Shown: positions 35,853 to 48,456, counted from the stretch's first letter. The stretch is DNA of 64,000 nucleotides from Chrysomallon squamiferum (GCA_012295275.1 CM022671.1:9659212-9723211), one strand, 5' to 3'. A program made the numbers and translations. Notes: a model not told the origin generated them from the letters alone.

Positions 35853-36040
35853 ATACACACACACAGTCATATACATATACACATACATACATACATACAC
35901 GAAAACACACATACACAGATATACACATATACACATACACAAAAACACATACATATACAGACATATACAGACATATACATACACATACAGAGATAAACAC
36001 ACACTGACATACATACACATACACACATACACACACACTT
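35853..36040. repeat. CA/TACA microsatellite
   Basis: Mixed CACACA, ATACATAC and ACATATAC steps just before the terminal minus-strand exon. Confidence 0.9.
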
Positions 36041-36094
36041 AGATTAACATTGTGAATTTGATAATTACTGGCAAACTTTGCTCAGATTTGACAG

Positions 36095-36247
36095 TCAAGT
36101 GTAACAAGCCTGTTTGACAGCTGACTGGTTTTCTCTGACCCAGTCTGGAAGATCATGTACTTCCTGTAATGCTAACTCTACATAACTGTGAATGGCTTCC
36201 TGTGATCCTCCTCGCAACAACCACTGGGCCTGTGTAATACAAAACAG
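36095..36247 (-). CDS. C-terminal exon of an unrecognised minus-strand gene
   Basis: On the minus strand a TTTGAATTGCAG acceptor opens a phase-0 frame of 50 codons ending in TGA: LFCITQAQWLLRGGSQEAIH, SYVELALQEVHDLPDWVREN, QSAVKQACYT. The amphipathic helical pattern (AQWLLRGG..AIHSYVELALQEV) suggests a helical-repeat or coiled C-terminus. The alternative acceptor CACAG six codons further in would also keep phase. It joins in phase to 37109-37243. No named family. Confidence 0.6.
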   Translation of the reverse strand: MFCITQAQWLLRGGSQEAIHSYVELALQEVHDLPDWVRENQSAVKQACYT

Positions 36248-37108
36248 CTGCAATTCAAAGAAACACACAGTTTATAAATTATAATATCTGCATGTATATA
36301 AAAAAACAATAAACGTATAAATTTTTACATTATTTTTACACTCATATGTAAATAAATAAATCAAATTTGAAACATTGAAAACAAAAAAATACTATTAATG
36401 AAAAAGGTTACAAATAATTCAAATAACTGTTTATGCTTTAACTGGAATAATTCATAAGTAATGTATAAAATAAATTTTTTAATATCTTTTGTGGATTTCA
36501 TTCATATTTTTTTCAGGAAAAACAAGATAAAGTAAGTGTTACAGGTAACAGATTACTAGTTTGTTTTGGATGAGAAAACCTGTTCTAAAACTGTTAATGT
36601 CAGTCTGGCATTTTATGTAACGTCTGTCATTAGAAACAGTAAAGGTGGAGCTTTTAGGCATGTCTTGGTAGATGTTTTTTGTGAAAGAAAGCCAGATTTT
36701 CAATCAATGGTGCAATGTTTGGTGTAGGAATTAAACCCTTAACAACCTAAAACAATAAATTTACTTGTAATCTTTGTATGTTTGTATTTTTAATTTATTT
36801 ATTTACTTGCATTCTGATAGTTCCAAATAAAAATAGAAGGTGTAGTCTGATGACATCATTTTCCACAATCTGCAACAGATGTATCTCACAGATAATGTTT
36901 TGTAAAAATATATTTAGTAAAAACATTTGAAAAATTGTTGTTCTTGTTATATTATTTAAATCATATGCATACAAAATACTGTTAATCATAAAATAAGTAA
37001 ACAAAACAAATAACATGTAATTAATAAGTAAACAAACCAGTAATATTAATAAAATTTAATTAATAAGTAAACAAACCAGTAATATTATATAAAACAAAAT
37101 AATTTTAC

Positions 37109-37243
37109 CGGACTCAGAATGTTTTCCTCATCAACCAGTTGCTGTTTGCTCAACCTTTGTCTTAGATTATCAATGTTTACTTCACAAACTTTCACCAGAG
37201 TTATCTTCTCATCACAAGTCTTCCTGTACTTTGATGTACAGTC
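37109..37243 (-). CDS. Internal exon of the minus-strand gene
   Basis: Minus-strand acceptor TGTTCTCAG and donor CCG|GTAAAA enclose 45 codons, phase 0-0: DCTSKYRKTCDEKITLVKVC, EVNIDNLRQRLSKQQLVDEE, NILSP. Heptad-like spacing (ITLVKVCEVNIDNLRQRL) suggests a coiled coil. The high Lys/Glu/Gln content is unlike the surrounding AT repeats. Confidence 0.65.
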
Positions 37244-37249
37244 CTGAGA

Positions 37250-38450
37250 ACAATAATAATAATAAAATAACTATAATGATATTGATAACAATAATAATAA
37301 TATTATAATAATAGTAATAATATAATAATAGTGATAATAATAATAATAACAATGACTAACAATAATAATTATAATAATAATAATAATAATAAATATAAAG
37401 TAATAACAAAAACAATAACACCAACAGAATAATTATAATTACAACGGCAACAAGAACTATAAGAATAACAATATAAATAATAATAATAGTAATCAGATTA
37501 TGTTCAATATTTGTTAATACTTATATTATAAGTTTAATACTACTACAGAAATCATTTTAATTATTAATGCTACTATTGCTATAACACTAATAATAACAAT
37601 TTACCCAAAAAGAAAAACAATAATGAGAAAAGTATTAATAACAAAAATAATTATAACTGCTATCAACTATCATTGTGCTGGTACTAAATTTATTAATTTT
37701 ACTGATACTGCAACAATAATAATAATGACAAAAAGAATTAAAGGAAAAAGAAAAAAAAGAATAATGAGAAAAGCATTAATAATGATACTACTAAACATAC
37801 CACTTATACTACTACTAATAATAACTGATTTTTCTTTTGACTCCAGATGATGTTCCTTCTGTCAGTTTTATATCACTTTTAGTCTCTGCTAAATTGTAAC
37901 AACAACACCATAGTATATAACATCTATAACAAAAACAAAAATAATAACAGTTGCTATCGTAATAAATACATATGACCATATTGCTATAAACTGTTACTAA
38001 ATACTATTTATTTACTACTAAGACAACTATTATGGGTAATAGCAACCACACTAATACTACTACTAGCACTACTACTGCTACAACTGTAGGATCAATAATA
38101 ATAATTACAATTTACTCAAGAATAAAGAAAAAGAGTTTAAAAATTACCAATATCAACAGTAATAATAATAATAACAATAATGATAATAATAATAACGATT
38201 TATAACAACAACAATAATAAAATAATAGTATTAATAATAATAACTGTAATAATAATAATAATAAATATAAAAATAATAATAATAATAACAACAATAACAA
38301 TAACAACAATGGTAATAATAATAGTAGTAATAATAATAATAATAAGAATAACAATAATGATAATAATAACAATAACAGCAATATTAAAATAATAATAATA
38401 ATACTGACAACAGAATCAGTAACAAACTCTACTGTTGTCATCATCTGAAA
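37250..38450. repeat. AAT/AAC/AGT trinucleotide-rich region with internal duplication
   Basis: Interrupted AATAATAAT, AACAATAAC and AGTAATAAT steps. The stretch 37590-37880 resembles 38090-38510 (CAATTTAC then AAGAAAAA..; ending CTTTTGAC.CCAG and GATGTTCCTTCTGTCAGTTT), so about 500-630 bp has been duplicated in tandem with expansion of the triplet tract. Confidence 0.75.
37849..37880 (+). other. Exon-like motif, copy 1
   Basis: TTTTGACTCCAG followed by ATGATGTTCCTTCTGTCAGT, recurring at 38477. The short open frame DVPSVSFISLL is shared. It might be a duplicated small exon; no supporting partner exons were found. Confidence 0.2.
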
Positions 38451-38476
38451 TGTTGAGTTTTCTTTTTGACACCAGG

Positions 38477-38525
38477 TGATGTTCCTTCTGTCAGTTTTAT
38501 TTCACTTTTATATTTATATTCAAAG
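38477..38525 (+). other. Exon-like motif, copy 2
   Basis: TTTTGACACCAG followed by GTGATGTTCCTTCTGTCAGT. The same DVPSVSFISLL frame continues open to 38666 here, with no clear donor. Confidence 0.2.
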
Positions 38526-38737
38526 ATGAATCTAAAAAGTAAAAAAAAATATACCTCCGTACATGAGAAGTTTCACAGTTGTGATTTGAGATTCAGTTTG
38601 GGAAATATTTTACCTGGGAACCTAAATGTTTTATATCACAGTATACAGAGTGTCATGGTTCAGTAGAAATAAATGTGTATTGTCTTTTATTTAAATGTGT
38701 GTCGTTTTACTGGGATATTTTTATTTGTTTTATTCAG

Positions 38738-38831
38738 AGACTTCATTACTTTAGCAAAGACTGGCTATAGAGAACATTATAATGACTTGAACAGACTATT
38801 TGTTATAGCAGTACACATCATACTGAAATAA
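38738..38831 (+). CDS. Possible terminal exon, unrecognised
   Basis: Acceptor TGTTTTATTCAG; after one base the frame reads DFITLAKTGYREHYNDLNRL, then FVIAVHIILK and TAA. Codon-like composition in AT-rich surroundings makes it plausible as a 3' exon on the plus strand, but the needed preceding phase (2) does not match the exon ending at 31841. Confidence 0.3.
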
Positions 38832-39030
38832 ACAATTAATTTTAAAGTAATAAAATGTATTTAGGCTAGCTTAAATATACTTCAGAAACAAATATTATCT
38901 CTTACATGTAAAAATATCAACTCACTTTCAGAAATTTTATTTTCCAGTGATTCTATAAGTGAAGAAAATTCATTGTGGTATTTCAATTTTGTCTGCATAT
39001 ATATATATAAAGTGTGTACTTCTGAAAATT

Positions 39031-39063
<33 letters not shown>

Positions 39064-39114
39064 TCAGATTAAACGACAAAAAAAAAAAAAAAAAAAAATT
39101 ATTTATTTCCGGAT
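38832..39114. other. AT-rich spacer with microsatellites
   Basis: Contains (AC) at 39033-39061 and a 21-base A run at 39079-39099. Confidence 0.6.
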
Positions 39115-40092
39115 TTGTCATAGTTGTAAATGTTTTATTTTTTTTTTTATTTTTTTTTTTTTTCAGATCATGTTTACAGACCTACATCAAACATTCCTGG
39201 ACAATACTAAGCAATTTATTGCAGTGAGTTCTAAGCTTTGTGATTGGCTAATAATAAGATAAAAACAAAACAAAAAAAATACAAAATCTATTTTAATAAG
39301 GTTGTTATGTTCCTTTATTTTATTTGTTTTGCTTTGAACTTTATTTATTTATCTTTATTATCATATTTTTTAATTATTATTATTATTATTATTTTTTTTT
39401 TTTTAGTGTTTTATTTACGGATAAATGCGGGATGATTGTCGGTCTTTAAGGATTTACTGTTATATTTGATGTTCGATGAATCTTATACAGAATTGGTGTA
39501 ATCGCATTATTATCCAACAAAAAGTTGCTTAAAGCATTTCATTTTGTGCAGGAGACAGATATTATTATTTATTATTATTTAGATTGTTTTTAGTTTTATT
39601 TAATTATAATTTACATGTCAAAGCCAAGTGATGGCAGCCATCTTATTTCGAAACAATAATTATTTATATATAAATTTTTGATTTATTGATTTATATTTTT
39701 TTCAAAAGACACTCGATTAATAATAAAATTCACCTGTTTTTTTTTTTTTTTTTTTTTTTTTAAGTTAACTAATAAAAGTGTTAAAAGAAAATATACTAAT
39801 TTTGTTTGACAGGTTTTCTGTCGGTTCATTTATGATTTATTTTTTAAAAGATGTGTTAAATTGCTGACTTGCTCTATACATTATTAAACATATTTAAATG
39901 ATTTATTTTAACCATATTAAAGGTTGTAATGGGTGTGGCCCTAAATACTTTCATATTGTTTAACCTAAATATCTATAGAGTTCTATGTTAACATTAAAAA
40001 CAAGTAATGATAAATTTAAGAAAAATATGATCAGGTTATTTCATATGTAGTCACTGTAAAATATTAATAAAATTATTTGTTATAATAATATT

Positions 40093-40137
<45 letters not shown>

Positions 40138-40385
40138 ATTTGTAATCATAATCACAAAAGATATTAATACACTTGTACAAAACACTACTGAAATGATTAT
40201 TTTTTTAAGTTTGTGTATATATGTCATGGGTGTCTTAAATGCAAATAATATGACTAATACTGTGACATCCAAAACTATTTACATCTGTATCTATAGTTAA
40301 TTATTTGCTTCATCACACCTAAATGTATTACAAAATGTTCCAACTCACACATTATAAATCTATGAATGTACAAGGTCTAAATTCT
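39115..40385 (+). repeat. Segmental duplication, copy B main part
   Basis: Direct, diverged copy of 19755-21145 with the same order of landmarks. It includes a T-run, a (CA)20 run (40097-40134) and poly-T at 39735-39762. Near its start, TTTTTTTCAG is followed by a 20-codon open stretch (about 39167-39224, MFTDLHQTFLDNTKQFIA after an initial codon) that ends at a GTGAGT donor. The same place in copy A is frame-shifted, so the exon reading is tentative. Confidence 0.9.
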
Positions 40386-40394
40386 GTCAGTTCT

Positions 40395-40545
40395 GTGTAT
40401 TTCTTATGTATTTCTTATTATTCTAAACCTAATGAAGTTTGATTTAATTTGATGTAGGAAATAGCATTTTGTAATACATTAATATTTTATAACACATTAC
40501 ATTTTATATTATGTACATTTCTCTCTCTCTCTCACTCTCTCTCTG
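40395..40545 (+). repeat. Segmental duplication, copy B tail
   Basis: TTATTATTCTAAACCTAATG, GATGTAGGAAATAGCATT and a CTCT run follow the main part of copy B within about 20 bp. Copy A has 1.4 kb at this point. Confidence 0.85.
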
Positions 40546-40664
40546 TCAATGTCAAATTATATTCTAATTTTTCATAATGTAAATATTATTTCATTGTTTA
40601 AATCGAATTGTCATCATTTTATTATCTTTATACTTCTTTCATATCTACTATCATTTACTATTAC

Positions 40665-40850
40665 TTTTTTCTACAACAAAATTTCCAAGGCAACTTAGAA
40701 ATGTAATAAATTATCCCATTATTTTGAATCAACCTTGGACAAAGAATGGGAAATAGTAAATGCAAAATGGGCTATAGATATAGAGATTTCAGCAGTTGTT
40801 ATCTACACAAAAATATCCATACACACACACTCACACACACACACACTCGC
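40665..40850 (-). repeat. Inverted-duplication arm, copy at 40.7 kb
   Basis: On the minus strand reads (GT)n, then TAGATAACAACTGCTGAAAT, TATAGCCCATTTTGCATTTA and CCAAGGTTGATTCAAAATAA, parallel to 18935-19115. It lies just beyond the tail of segmental duplication copy B, so copy B ends in a piece that sits in inverted orientation in front of copy A. Confidence 0.85.
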
Positions 40851-42588
40851 TAATTATGAATATATTCTGTGATGTAGATAGTAATATATAACATTAAATT
40901 CCCTCGTAAACTACATAAATAGTGCATTCAGAATTAAACTTCGTCTTATAAAAAATTAAGTAGCAGTATTCTTAAATAAAAATATGTTATTTTTGCACAG
41001 TCCTAAGTTATTCGTATGAAAAGTGTTTGTGTTATAAAATAAAGAGGATATCTCAAGTATATGAAAGTAATGATCATCAATGTTAAAATAAAAAGAAAAA
41101 GAAAACATTTTTATCGTTTATTCTCAAGTTATCAGAATAGTTTATAGTTGAGCCTGTTAGCCCCTATTAACATGAGCGCAGTGCATACTTCAGTTTTCAT
41201 GAATAACTCTCAACGTAATTTATTCATTAATATTAATATCGAAGTCGATTTTGTATTTGTGATTATGCACTGCGTTCCATAAACGAGATTCTCATGTAAT
41301 TAATATGACGTGGATAACGGAATATCACATTAAACGTTTCGTAACAGTACGCTGTATATTTCGCAAAATACAGGTATTGTCCATGAGTAAATATCATCAT
41401 TTTAATCTAAAGTGATTATTTTAATGACCATTTTAGTCTGTAATGTAATAAAATGTCTTTTGTGATTCTCCTATGAAATAAAAGGATAAGCTTACAGTTC
41501 CTATTATTATATTCAATGGTGCAGCTAGTAGAAAGCAATATCAATGATAACATAATTATGCTGTAAAAATTGTAAATCAGAATTCTACCAACTGTTGATG
41601 CTTAACCCGTGACGCGTGTTTCTCTCACTGAATCCAGTTTATTCTACAAACAGTTTCTACTGATAGTGAAGAAACAAAGTCAATTCCGTCTCTGAATTTC
41701 TTGTTATCTGTGTGAATATCTAAAATGCTCATTACACTCGAGGAGTTATTTCTTTTTAATTTTATTTATTTATTATAATTTTGTTTTATTTATTTTATTT
41801 ATTTTATTTTTTCTTAATTTTTAAATTTTTTAAATTAATTACTTAATACTTTTTTTTATGATTCTAATAATATATTATTTGTTTACAGATGAATCAGTAA
41901 AAACTGATGTACATAAATTTGATTATTGCTTTAATTCGAGGTGAATTTAGTGTATTTTTTAAATAAGAAAGAAAATAAGTAAGTATATAAATAAATAAAT
42001 AAATAAATAAAGGAAGAGAACCTATGTTTATAAATTAATTTTTCAGTGTTCATTTAAAAAATACTTGTATATCAGCTTTTCAGAGTCTATATAAAATTTA
42101 AAAAATTACTAATACTTCCATTCTTTCTGAAATTTAAAATTCTATAAAATTATTATTTTCATGGATGTGCATATCATAATATGTTATTAACAAATGGAAA
42201 TTATCAATGAAATCCTATTTGTCTGTATACTGTAGGTAATTAAATTTAATATAATGAACATTAAATACGTCATCATTTTTTATTATTCATGCAATGTTTA
42301 TCGTTGGAAAACAAACGTATACATATTAAAATATCACATATTTGTTCCTCTGCTGCTAGTAAATAAAATAGATAGGTCAAGTTAAGGGTAGAAACGTTCG
42401 GTAGATCGTGATAAAGTAAAGTGATCTATTCATAATAAAAAAATTAAATTGTATTCGATGATTAATTTAATCAGATATAAACGGTTGTTATTTTTGCATA
42501 AGGTGAGAATTGTTAGCAGTAGATGATGATATATATAGCTTGTTTAGTTTGTAGTCTTGATTATTGTTGTTACTGTTATTATTGTTAA

Positions 42589-42620
<32 letters not shown>

Positions 42621-42880
42621 TATATAATTAAACTGTGATTGACAACAAAATATCATATTCATAACGTGGGATTTCTGTAATATCACGTTTTCTTTTTATA
42701 ATCTCTAATATTGTTTACAAAATATAACATTTCTCTCATGCAGTTACTCTCTATATTTGTTAATATTAACAAGACACATGTAATTATCATCATAATACGT
42801 GGTGTAAGTAACAGAAACCTCACATTAATTAGATCAAAATATGTTAAAGTTAAGCAATAGAAACATAAGATACAAATGTC
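40851..42880. other. AT-rich region without recognised genes
   Basis: Includes GCGCAGTGCAT (41176-41186) and near-complementary ATGCACTGCG (41265-41274) 80 bases apart, a patch with several CpG (41600-41700) and a (TTA) run (42590-42620). No supported exon. Confidence 0.5.

Positions 42881-42881
<1 letters not shown>

Positions 42882-42921
<40 letters not shown>
42882..42921. repeat. (AAT) microsatellite
   Basis: Thirteen or so AAT units close to the donor of the minus-strand exon at 42998. Confidence 0.95.
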
Positions 42922-42923
<2 letters not shown>

Positions 42924-42997
42924 AAATACCACACTAATATTTTTCAAAGCTGAAATCCATAGAATTGTGAAAACTCCTCTGAATCTTCAGCACTGAC

Positions 42998-43122
42998 CTG
43001 CCTGGTACTGTAAGGGTGAGAGTAAGATCTGACAAACTCTGTCTTTGACCAAGTCTTTAAAAGAAATACAAAATCTGACAGAGACTTAACAGATTCCATG
43101 AATGTTACCACCTTTGCAGCAA
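42998..43122 (-). CDS. Probable upstream exon of the minus-strand gene
   Basis: Minus-strand donor CAG|GTCAGT; phase 0 at the end, compatible with 37243. Open as AAKVVTFMESVKSLSDFVFL, then LKTWSKTEFVRSYSHPYSTR. The acceptor is uncertain: GATTAG near 43126 or CTGCAAAG near 43113, the latter with a TACTGAT branch-like motif upstream. Linkage to the exon at 37.2 kb over a 5.8-kb intron rests only on phase and strand. Confidence 0.45.
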
Positions 43123-43129
43123 TTACTAA

Positions 43130-44616
43130 TCAGTAATAGGCATCTATGTATAAGAGGCATTGGTTTTATGACATACTTCCCCAAATTACTTTTAATAATT
43201 CATGTAGAATTGATTGCGTTATAAAGCATGCGTGTTTAAAAGTTTGTAAATACTGATCATGTTCGATGTTGCCATTTTGGGTTTCGATCAGAAGTTTCCG
43301 TGAGGTTTCCATTGACGGTTGTTCATATCATCAAACCGTGACACCTGCACCTTTCCTAAAATAAATAAAATAAATAAATAAAATTAAATGGAAAAAAAAC
43401 ATTTTACAATGATTTAATAAATAATAATAACACATTAAATAAACCAAAAAATAAAGGAAACTGGTTATTTAAAAGATAATAAGCTGGTTCTGTCTGCTAC
43501 AAAACATTATACAGAATTATAAAAACCATAATTACATAATTTTAAGTATATTTACACAATGCTTACCCTGACCAAAGCTTGATTTTCTGCTGATTTAAAT
43601 AATAAAAAAGTTATTTTTATAAAAGATTCGGTTTTGTTTTTGTTGTTTTGTCAGTTTTTATTTTTTCTTATAAAAATTCTAATTACATAATTTTAAATAT
43701 ATTTACAGTATTCTGATTACCCCCAGCAAACCCTTGATTTAAGTAAAACAATTTTTTTTTTTAAAATTATCAATTCTATATGTTATCACATTGATTTCAG
43801 CTTATGTTTGTTTTTTCTTCACAAAATGGCATTTCATAGCAATGATGAATATCTATTTCAGTGAAAAAAATTAGAATAACCATGCAGACATCAATGATAA
43901 AAACAGTGCAAGCTAAAAAAATAAAACTTATTAAAATTAGCATTTAATAATAATAATAATAATAATTTAAAAAAAAAAAAACAGAAAGAAAGAAACTAAA
44001 ATGAATAATGGTAAAAAAAGTTTTATTGTATTTTTAATATGCCCGATGATCAATAAATTTTGTATTGTTTATTTACTGTAATGCAAAACATGATGAGTTT
44101 TTAGTAAAATATTACCAAGAACGGCAACTCACTTTTAAAAAATTTTGTTTCTTTTTTTTGTTATTTATTGATTGATTTATTTATTATTTATTTATTTTTA
44201 GTTTTTAAAAAGCTAAAAATGTTTTTTAAAATTAAAAATACAAATACAAATATATATATATATATATTGTAGCGAAAGTTAGTATTCAAACTGGTGACCG
44301 TTTTTACTGCGCCTGCAATGAATTACTTTAATGATAATAATAGAGGAGTATCAGACAAGCGCATTTTTCTAAAAATGGCAGAAGTTACTGGAAATTACTG
44401 GAAAAATAGCATGTGTCAGCTCAGAACTGAATGAAATTAAATGGGTAAATACATAATTTTATTTATTTATTATTTTTATTTATTATTATTATTTGATAAA
44501 CAAGGTGATAAATGTGTTTTTCAACTATAGTAATAATTGAGAATTTATTGATTCATTTTCGATGTTGAACAATCAAGTGACTCGAGGAATTAAAAAAACA
44601 AAAAACAAAACAAACA

Positions 44617-44647
<31 letters not shown>

Positions 44648-45400
44648 TTTAAAAAACAGCGCGCGCGGCTCTCCTACGCCATCAAAAATAATAAATAAAT
44701 AAATAAATAATATCAAAAATAAACAAACATAATTGTTGTTTTTTTTTCTTTTGTTGTTTTTTTCCACTTCGGCTTAACTTTTTATAATAATCAGCTTTAA
44801 ATGTAATTAGCAAAGCTGCTTAATTAAATCTCCATAGAGACCTGGCCATTGGCTTGGCCTATGAGTTGTTTGTCACCTTGTGACATTGTTCATTTTCAAC
44901 GTGACAGTTTAACCAAAAAATATGACAAATTATTAATTTTTATTTAAAAAAAAAAAAAAATACGTTGAAACATATGAAAACATTCATAACTGTAGGTAAG
45001 TACACTTTGCGATTAATTACAATTAATTAAATTTGGTACTTTGCTAATAATCATACTTTATTTATTTATTTTTTCTTCTGTATTACATGACAGACAGCAG
45101 TTTTTAATTTGGAAATATTGTCTAAATTTCAAGAAATTGGCCATTTTGTATTTTGATATTTTATCTTCAGTTTTTCAGAAGTTTAGTTTAAACTCAGTAA
45201 TTACTGAGTTTAGAAAAATTGACAGGTGAATGCTACTTATCCTAAAATATCAGTTCATCATCCTAAAGATTTTTATAGTGTAATTATAATCTAGTTTTGG
45301 ACTTAATGGTGTGCAGTATAACTCTGGTTTAAACTTTACATGTATAGCTGAAAACATTTCAATCTGCATTTATTTACTTCAAATGGACATTTTATAACCA
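43130..45400. other. AT-rich region, possible 5' side of the minus-strand gene
   Basis: A minus-strand ATG in good context (CAAAATGG) with a short frame starts at 43275 and runs down to 43219, but no donor was found. A TA run lies at 44250-44267. A cluster of CpG (CAGCGCGCGCGGCTCTCC, about 44657-44674) stands out in AT-rich DNA. No firm promoter call is possible. Confidence 0.35.
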
Positions 45401-48400
45401 ACTGATTTTGTGTTTTTAGTCTTATTGCAGAAATAAACAACTTCAGAGCTGCAGAATGAAGAAATGGTTGATGAAAGCTTCTGGATATGCAGATTTAATA
45501 CTGCACAGGCTCTGTCATGAGTCAGTCATGTAATAACATGTGATTTCTATTTTGTATTACATTAATATCCAACATATTTTTTTCAAGCTGAACAATATTA
45601 TAAAATATAATAAAATAAAATGAATAATTACTGGGTAATTGAATGAAGTCAGTAATATTTAATAAACGATTTGTACCATGCAGTTAATATTTTTTATAAT
45701 ATATTTTAACGATGGAGAAAATGCTTTTAATTTATTTATATTTTAATTTTAGAATTGTTGCAATTTGCTAATAACTGTTATACATACAATAAGAATATTT
45801 TTCTTTTGCTAGTTATTTTAAGGATTGAAGACAATAATTTGAAAGCCATCAACAAAAAAAAGAAAAAATGCATGCAGGCAGAGAATACAAGAAATTAAAA
45901 ATGGAAGAAAAAGGACATTATCAAAACTTGTGACCTGAGATTCATTGATTCATTTCTGTATGGCTCTGTAAGTGAACAAATATATTTTTTGTTAGAACAG
46001 TAATTTTATAATATTAGTATTGTTACATTAGTTATGATGTAGCAGCTTTACTTCTTGTTTACCATTCTTTTGAGTCTTCAGAATCCCACTTGAATTTCCT
46101 TAGATGAATATGTGGAGTCATGTCTTTAATTCTATTCATGGTTTTTAATCTCTGGAAATCCAAAAAATATTTTTCCTATTTTGTCCTTTTTATTATTTTA
46201 TTTTATTTTTTTTTTTTGACATGATGCATTCAGTTTATCATACATAAAGTTCACATTTTTTTCATAAATCCACCAGTCACAAGAATAGTTTTTTCAAGTG
46301 GGTTTTCATTTTGCTTAATTCTACTACAATATAATAATAATAATTATTGATCTAATGGAAAACTGTCAGTTAATGTACAGCTGACAAGTTACTAAAAGTT
46401 AAGTTGTAAATCTGTGCAAGTTCTCTTTTTAAACAGTGTTTTTTAGTTGATATTAATCAAAGGTCATGGATTTTGCTGTTCTGATTACAGTAAAATGTCC
46501 TAGCAGATCAGTTACAGCTATTAATAATCAAACAAGCAAACACATCCACATACATTTGAATACTAAAAAAGTCTTTAAAGAGAAAAATCCTTTTATTAAA
46601 ACAATTTTAAAAATTAAGAATATTAAATGTAGTTTTTGACATAAACTGCTTTGATCTTAATTTAATTACCATAGTTATTATAAATGTTGTTTTAATCACA
46701 AATCTTTTAACATTTTATTTATTTTTAGTTATACTTTTAAAACTATGATTATGTTTTTGAATTATATTGTTAAATTAAAATAAAAAATATTAATAAAAAT
46801 GCTTAAAATATGTGTCTTTCCATATGGAAGACATTAGTACAGAAATAACTTTTCAATTATAACATTTAATTCTTTTTAAATTATTAACTTTGAATGATTA
46901 AAAAAAATAAAGACACTTTATTTTAAATTTATTTTCAAAAACATGAATGGATATTATTTATTTTTATTTTTATTTTTTAAAATTAAAAAAAAAATGTTCT
47001 CTTTTATTTTTAACTTTTATCACCTGAATGTTTGTGTAAGCTCACACTGTTTTTTCACCTGGAACTGTCAGTCTGAAAGCCATTGTGTCAGAATACAGAC
47101 TGATCTAAGGGTTCCTTACCCTGGATGATAGCCAATGGCTAATCAAGTATTTGACATTTAGCTTAGACACCTCTATTACATTTAATATTCTTGAGGGTCT
47201 TGCATCGGAATGATATTTTAAATGTTATTTTTATTTATTTTATTTATTTTTCTCTAAACATTATTTTATTTATTAATTTAATTTTTCATCAGATATTTAC
47301 TTGTCTATTTTAATTCTGTGTCCTGGGATTCCAGTAAATGGCCCCTATTGATTTCCCAGAACATAGTTTGAAATAGCTTAAATAATCATAAAGATTATAA
47401 TATCCCATTGATTAAAGTAAAGAAATATCTGATATGAGAGATACTTTATGGTTTCACAATTTCTAGCACCAAACATCAGGAATAACCAGTTTAATCACTG
47501 CAAAACATTGGTCTTAGTGAAACATAGGAATAACCAATACAGTGGTGTATCCAGAAATAAAATAAGGGTTGGTGGTGGCTGGATTGGCCAAAGATGCACA
47601 TATTTTGCCAAGTTGTGATTTAAAGTAAAAAAATTGAACATTTTTCTCTTTCTAATGAATGCTGATAATGTTAGATCAGTTAGATTGTCACAAACACTTT
47701 GGGTGATGTGTATGCACCAATAATAGGTAGCAAAGTCAGTATGTTAACATGATTTATGTGCAAAAAAAGTAATAAAAGAAGAATAAAAGAGAACAGGAGC
47801 TGCAGGTGATTCATTAATTAGTCAAGCAGTAAGGACTGAGCATGTGGTGTGGTGCAAAGCCACAAAACTGGTTTCGATGCATGTGTCATATCCAAGAAAT
47901 GTAGGCAGATAGATACTATTTCTCACCTGAAATATCACAGGCTTCTTTTCATTGTACTTTCAGCTATGAAGAGTGCATTATGCACCAGGTTTCCAGCAGT
48001 TGTAATTAAAATACAACCAATTTCAGTTGGAAAATATGATGTCAATAAGTTGTTTTGTGTTGTACATTGGCAACACTGTTATGGTTAAGATGAATTATTA
48101 AATGTCACAGATACATATAACTTACAGGTGTCTGTGACATAATCTTTAATGTATTTTGAGTGTTTTGTTAATTTTGTAAAATTATATTTGGATTGAACAT
48201 TAAAAAGAAAAAGAAAAGAAAAAAAAGAAAAGAAGCAAATTCACCTCCACTGGATCAGCCACTGTAATTTATTCTATTTCATTAAATGTTGTAGTGGTGT
48301 CAAACTGTATAATAACCAGTTTATATCAAAGTGTCAAGTTTACCTCGCTCTATGTCATTTTGGCCTATGTCAAATTCATCTTTGATTCATGTTGTCAAAA

Positions 48401-48456
48401 AATTAAATTATTATAACATTTGTAAACTCCACTTTGCAGTTTTCTAGCATTGTGCA
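45401..48456. other. AT-rich region without supported genes
   Basis: Weak exon-like pieces only. 45439-45530 follows CTTATTGCAG but has an early stop in its best frame. 45900-45980 contains KKDIIKTCDLRFIDSFLYGS, which is reminiscent of decayed mobile-element proteins but isolated. A 79-codon open frame at 47849-48088 has no motif. Confidence 0.4.

Noticed and set aside
35672-36007. 111-codon frame with THTYTDIHIYT-type repeats
   Set aside because: CA/TACA microsatellite translation; the opposite strand is also open.
44374-44440. First exon starting MAEVTGNYWKNSMCQLRTE
   Set aside because: Good ATG context, but the frame ends in TGA before the GTAAAT donor.
45900-45980. Fragment of a type-B DNA polymerase of a Maverick-like element (DLRFIDSF)
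   Set aside because: Only about 20 residues match the remembered pattern; no neighbouring domains, terminal repeats or further frames.
47820-47950. tRNA-derived SINE (GGTTTCGATGC resembles box B)
   Set aside because: No box A at the right distance, no second copy in the window and no tail repeat.
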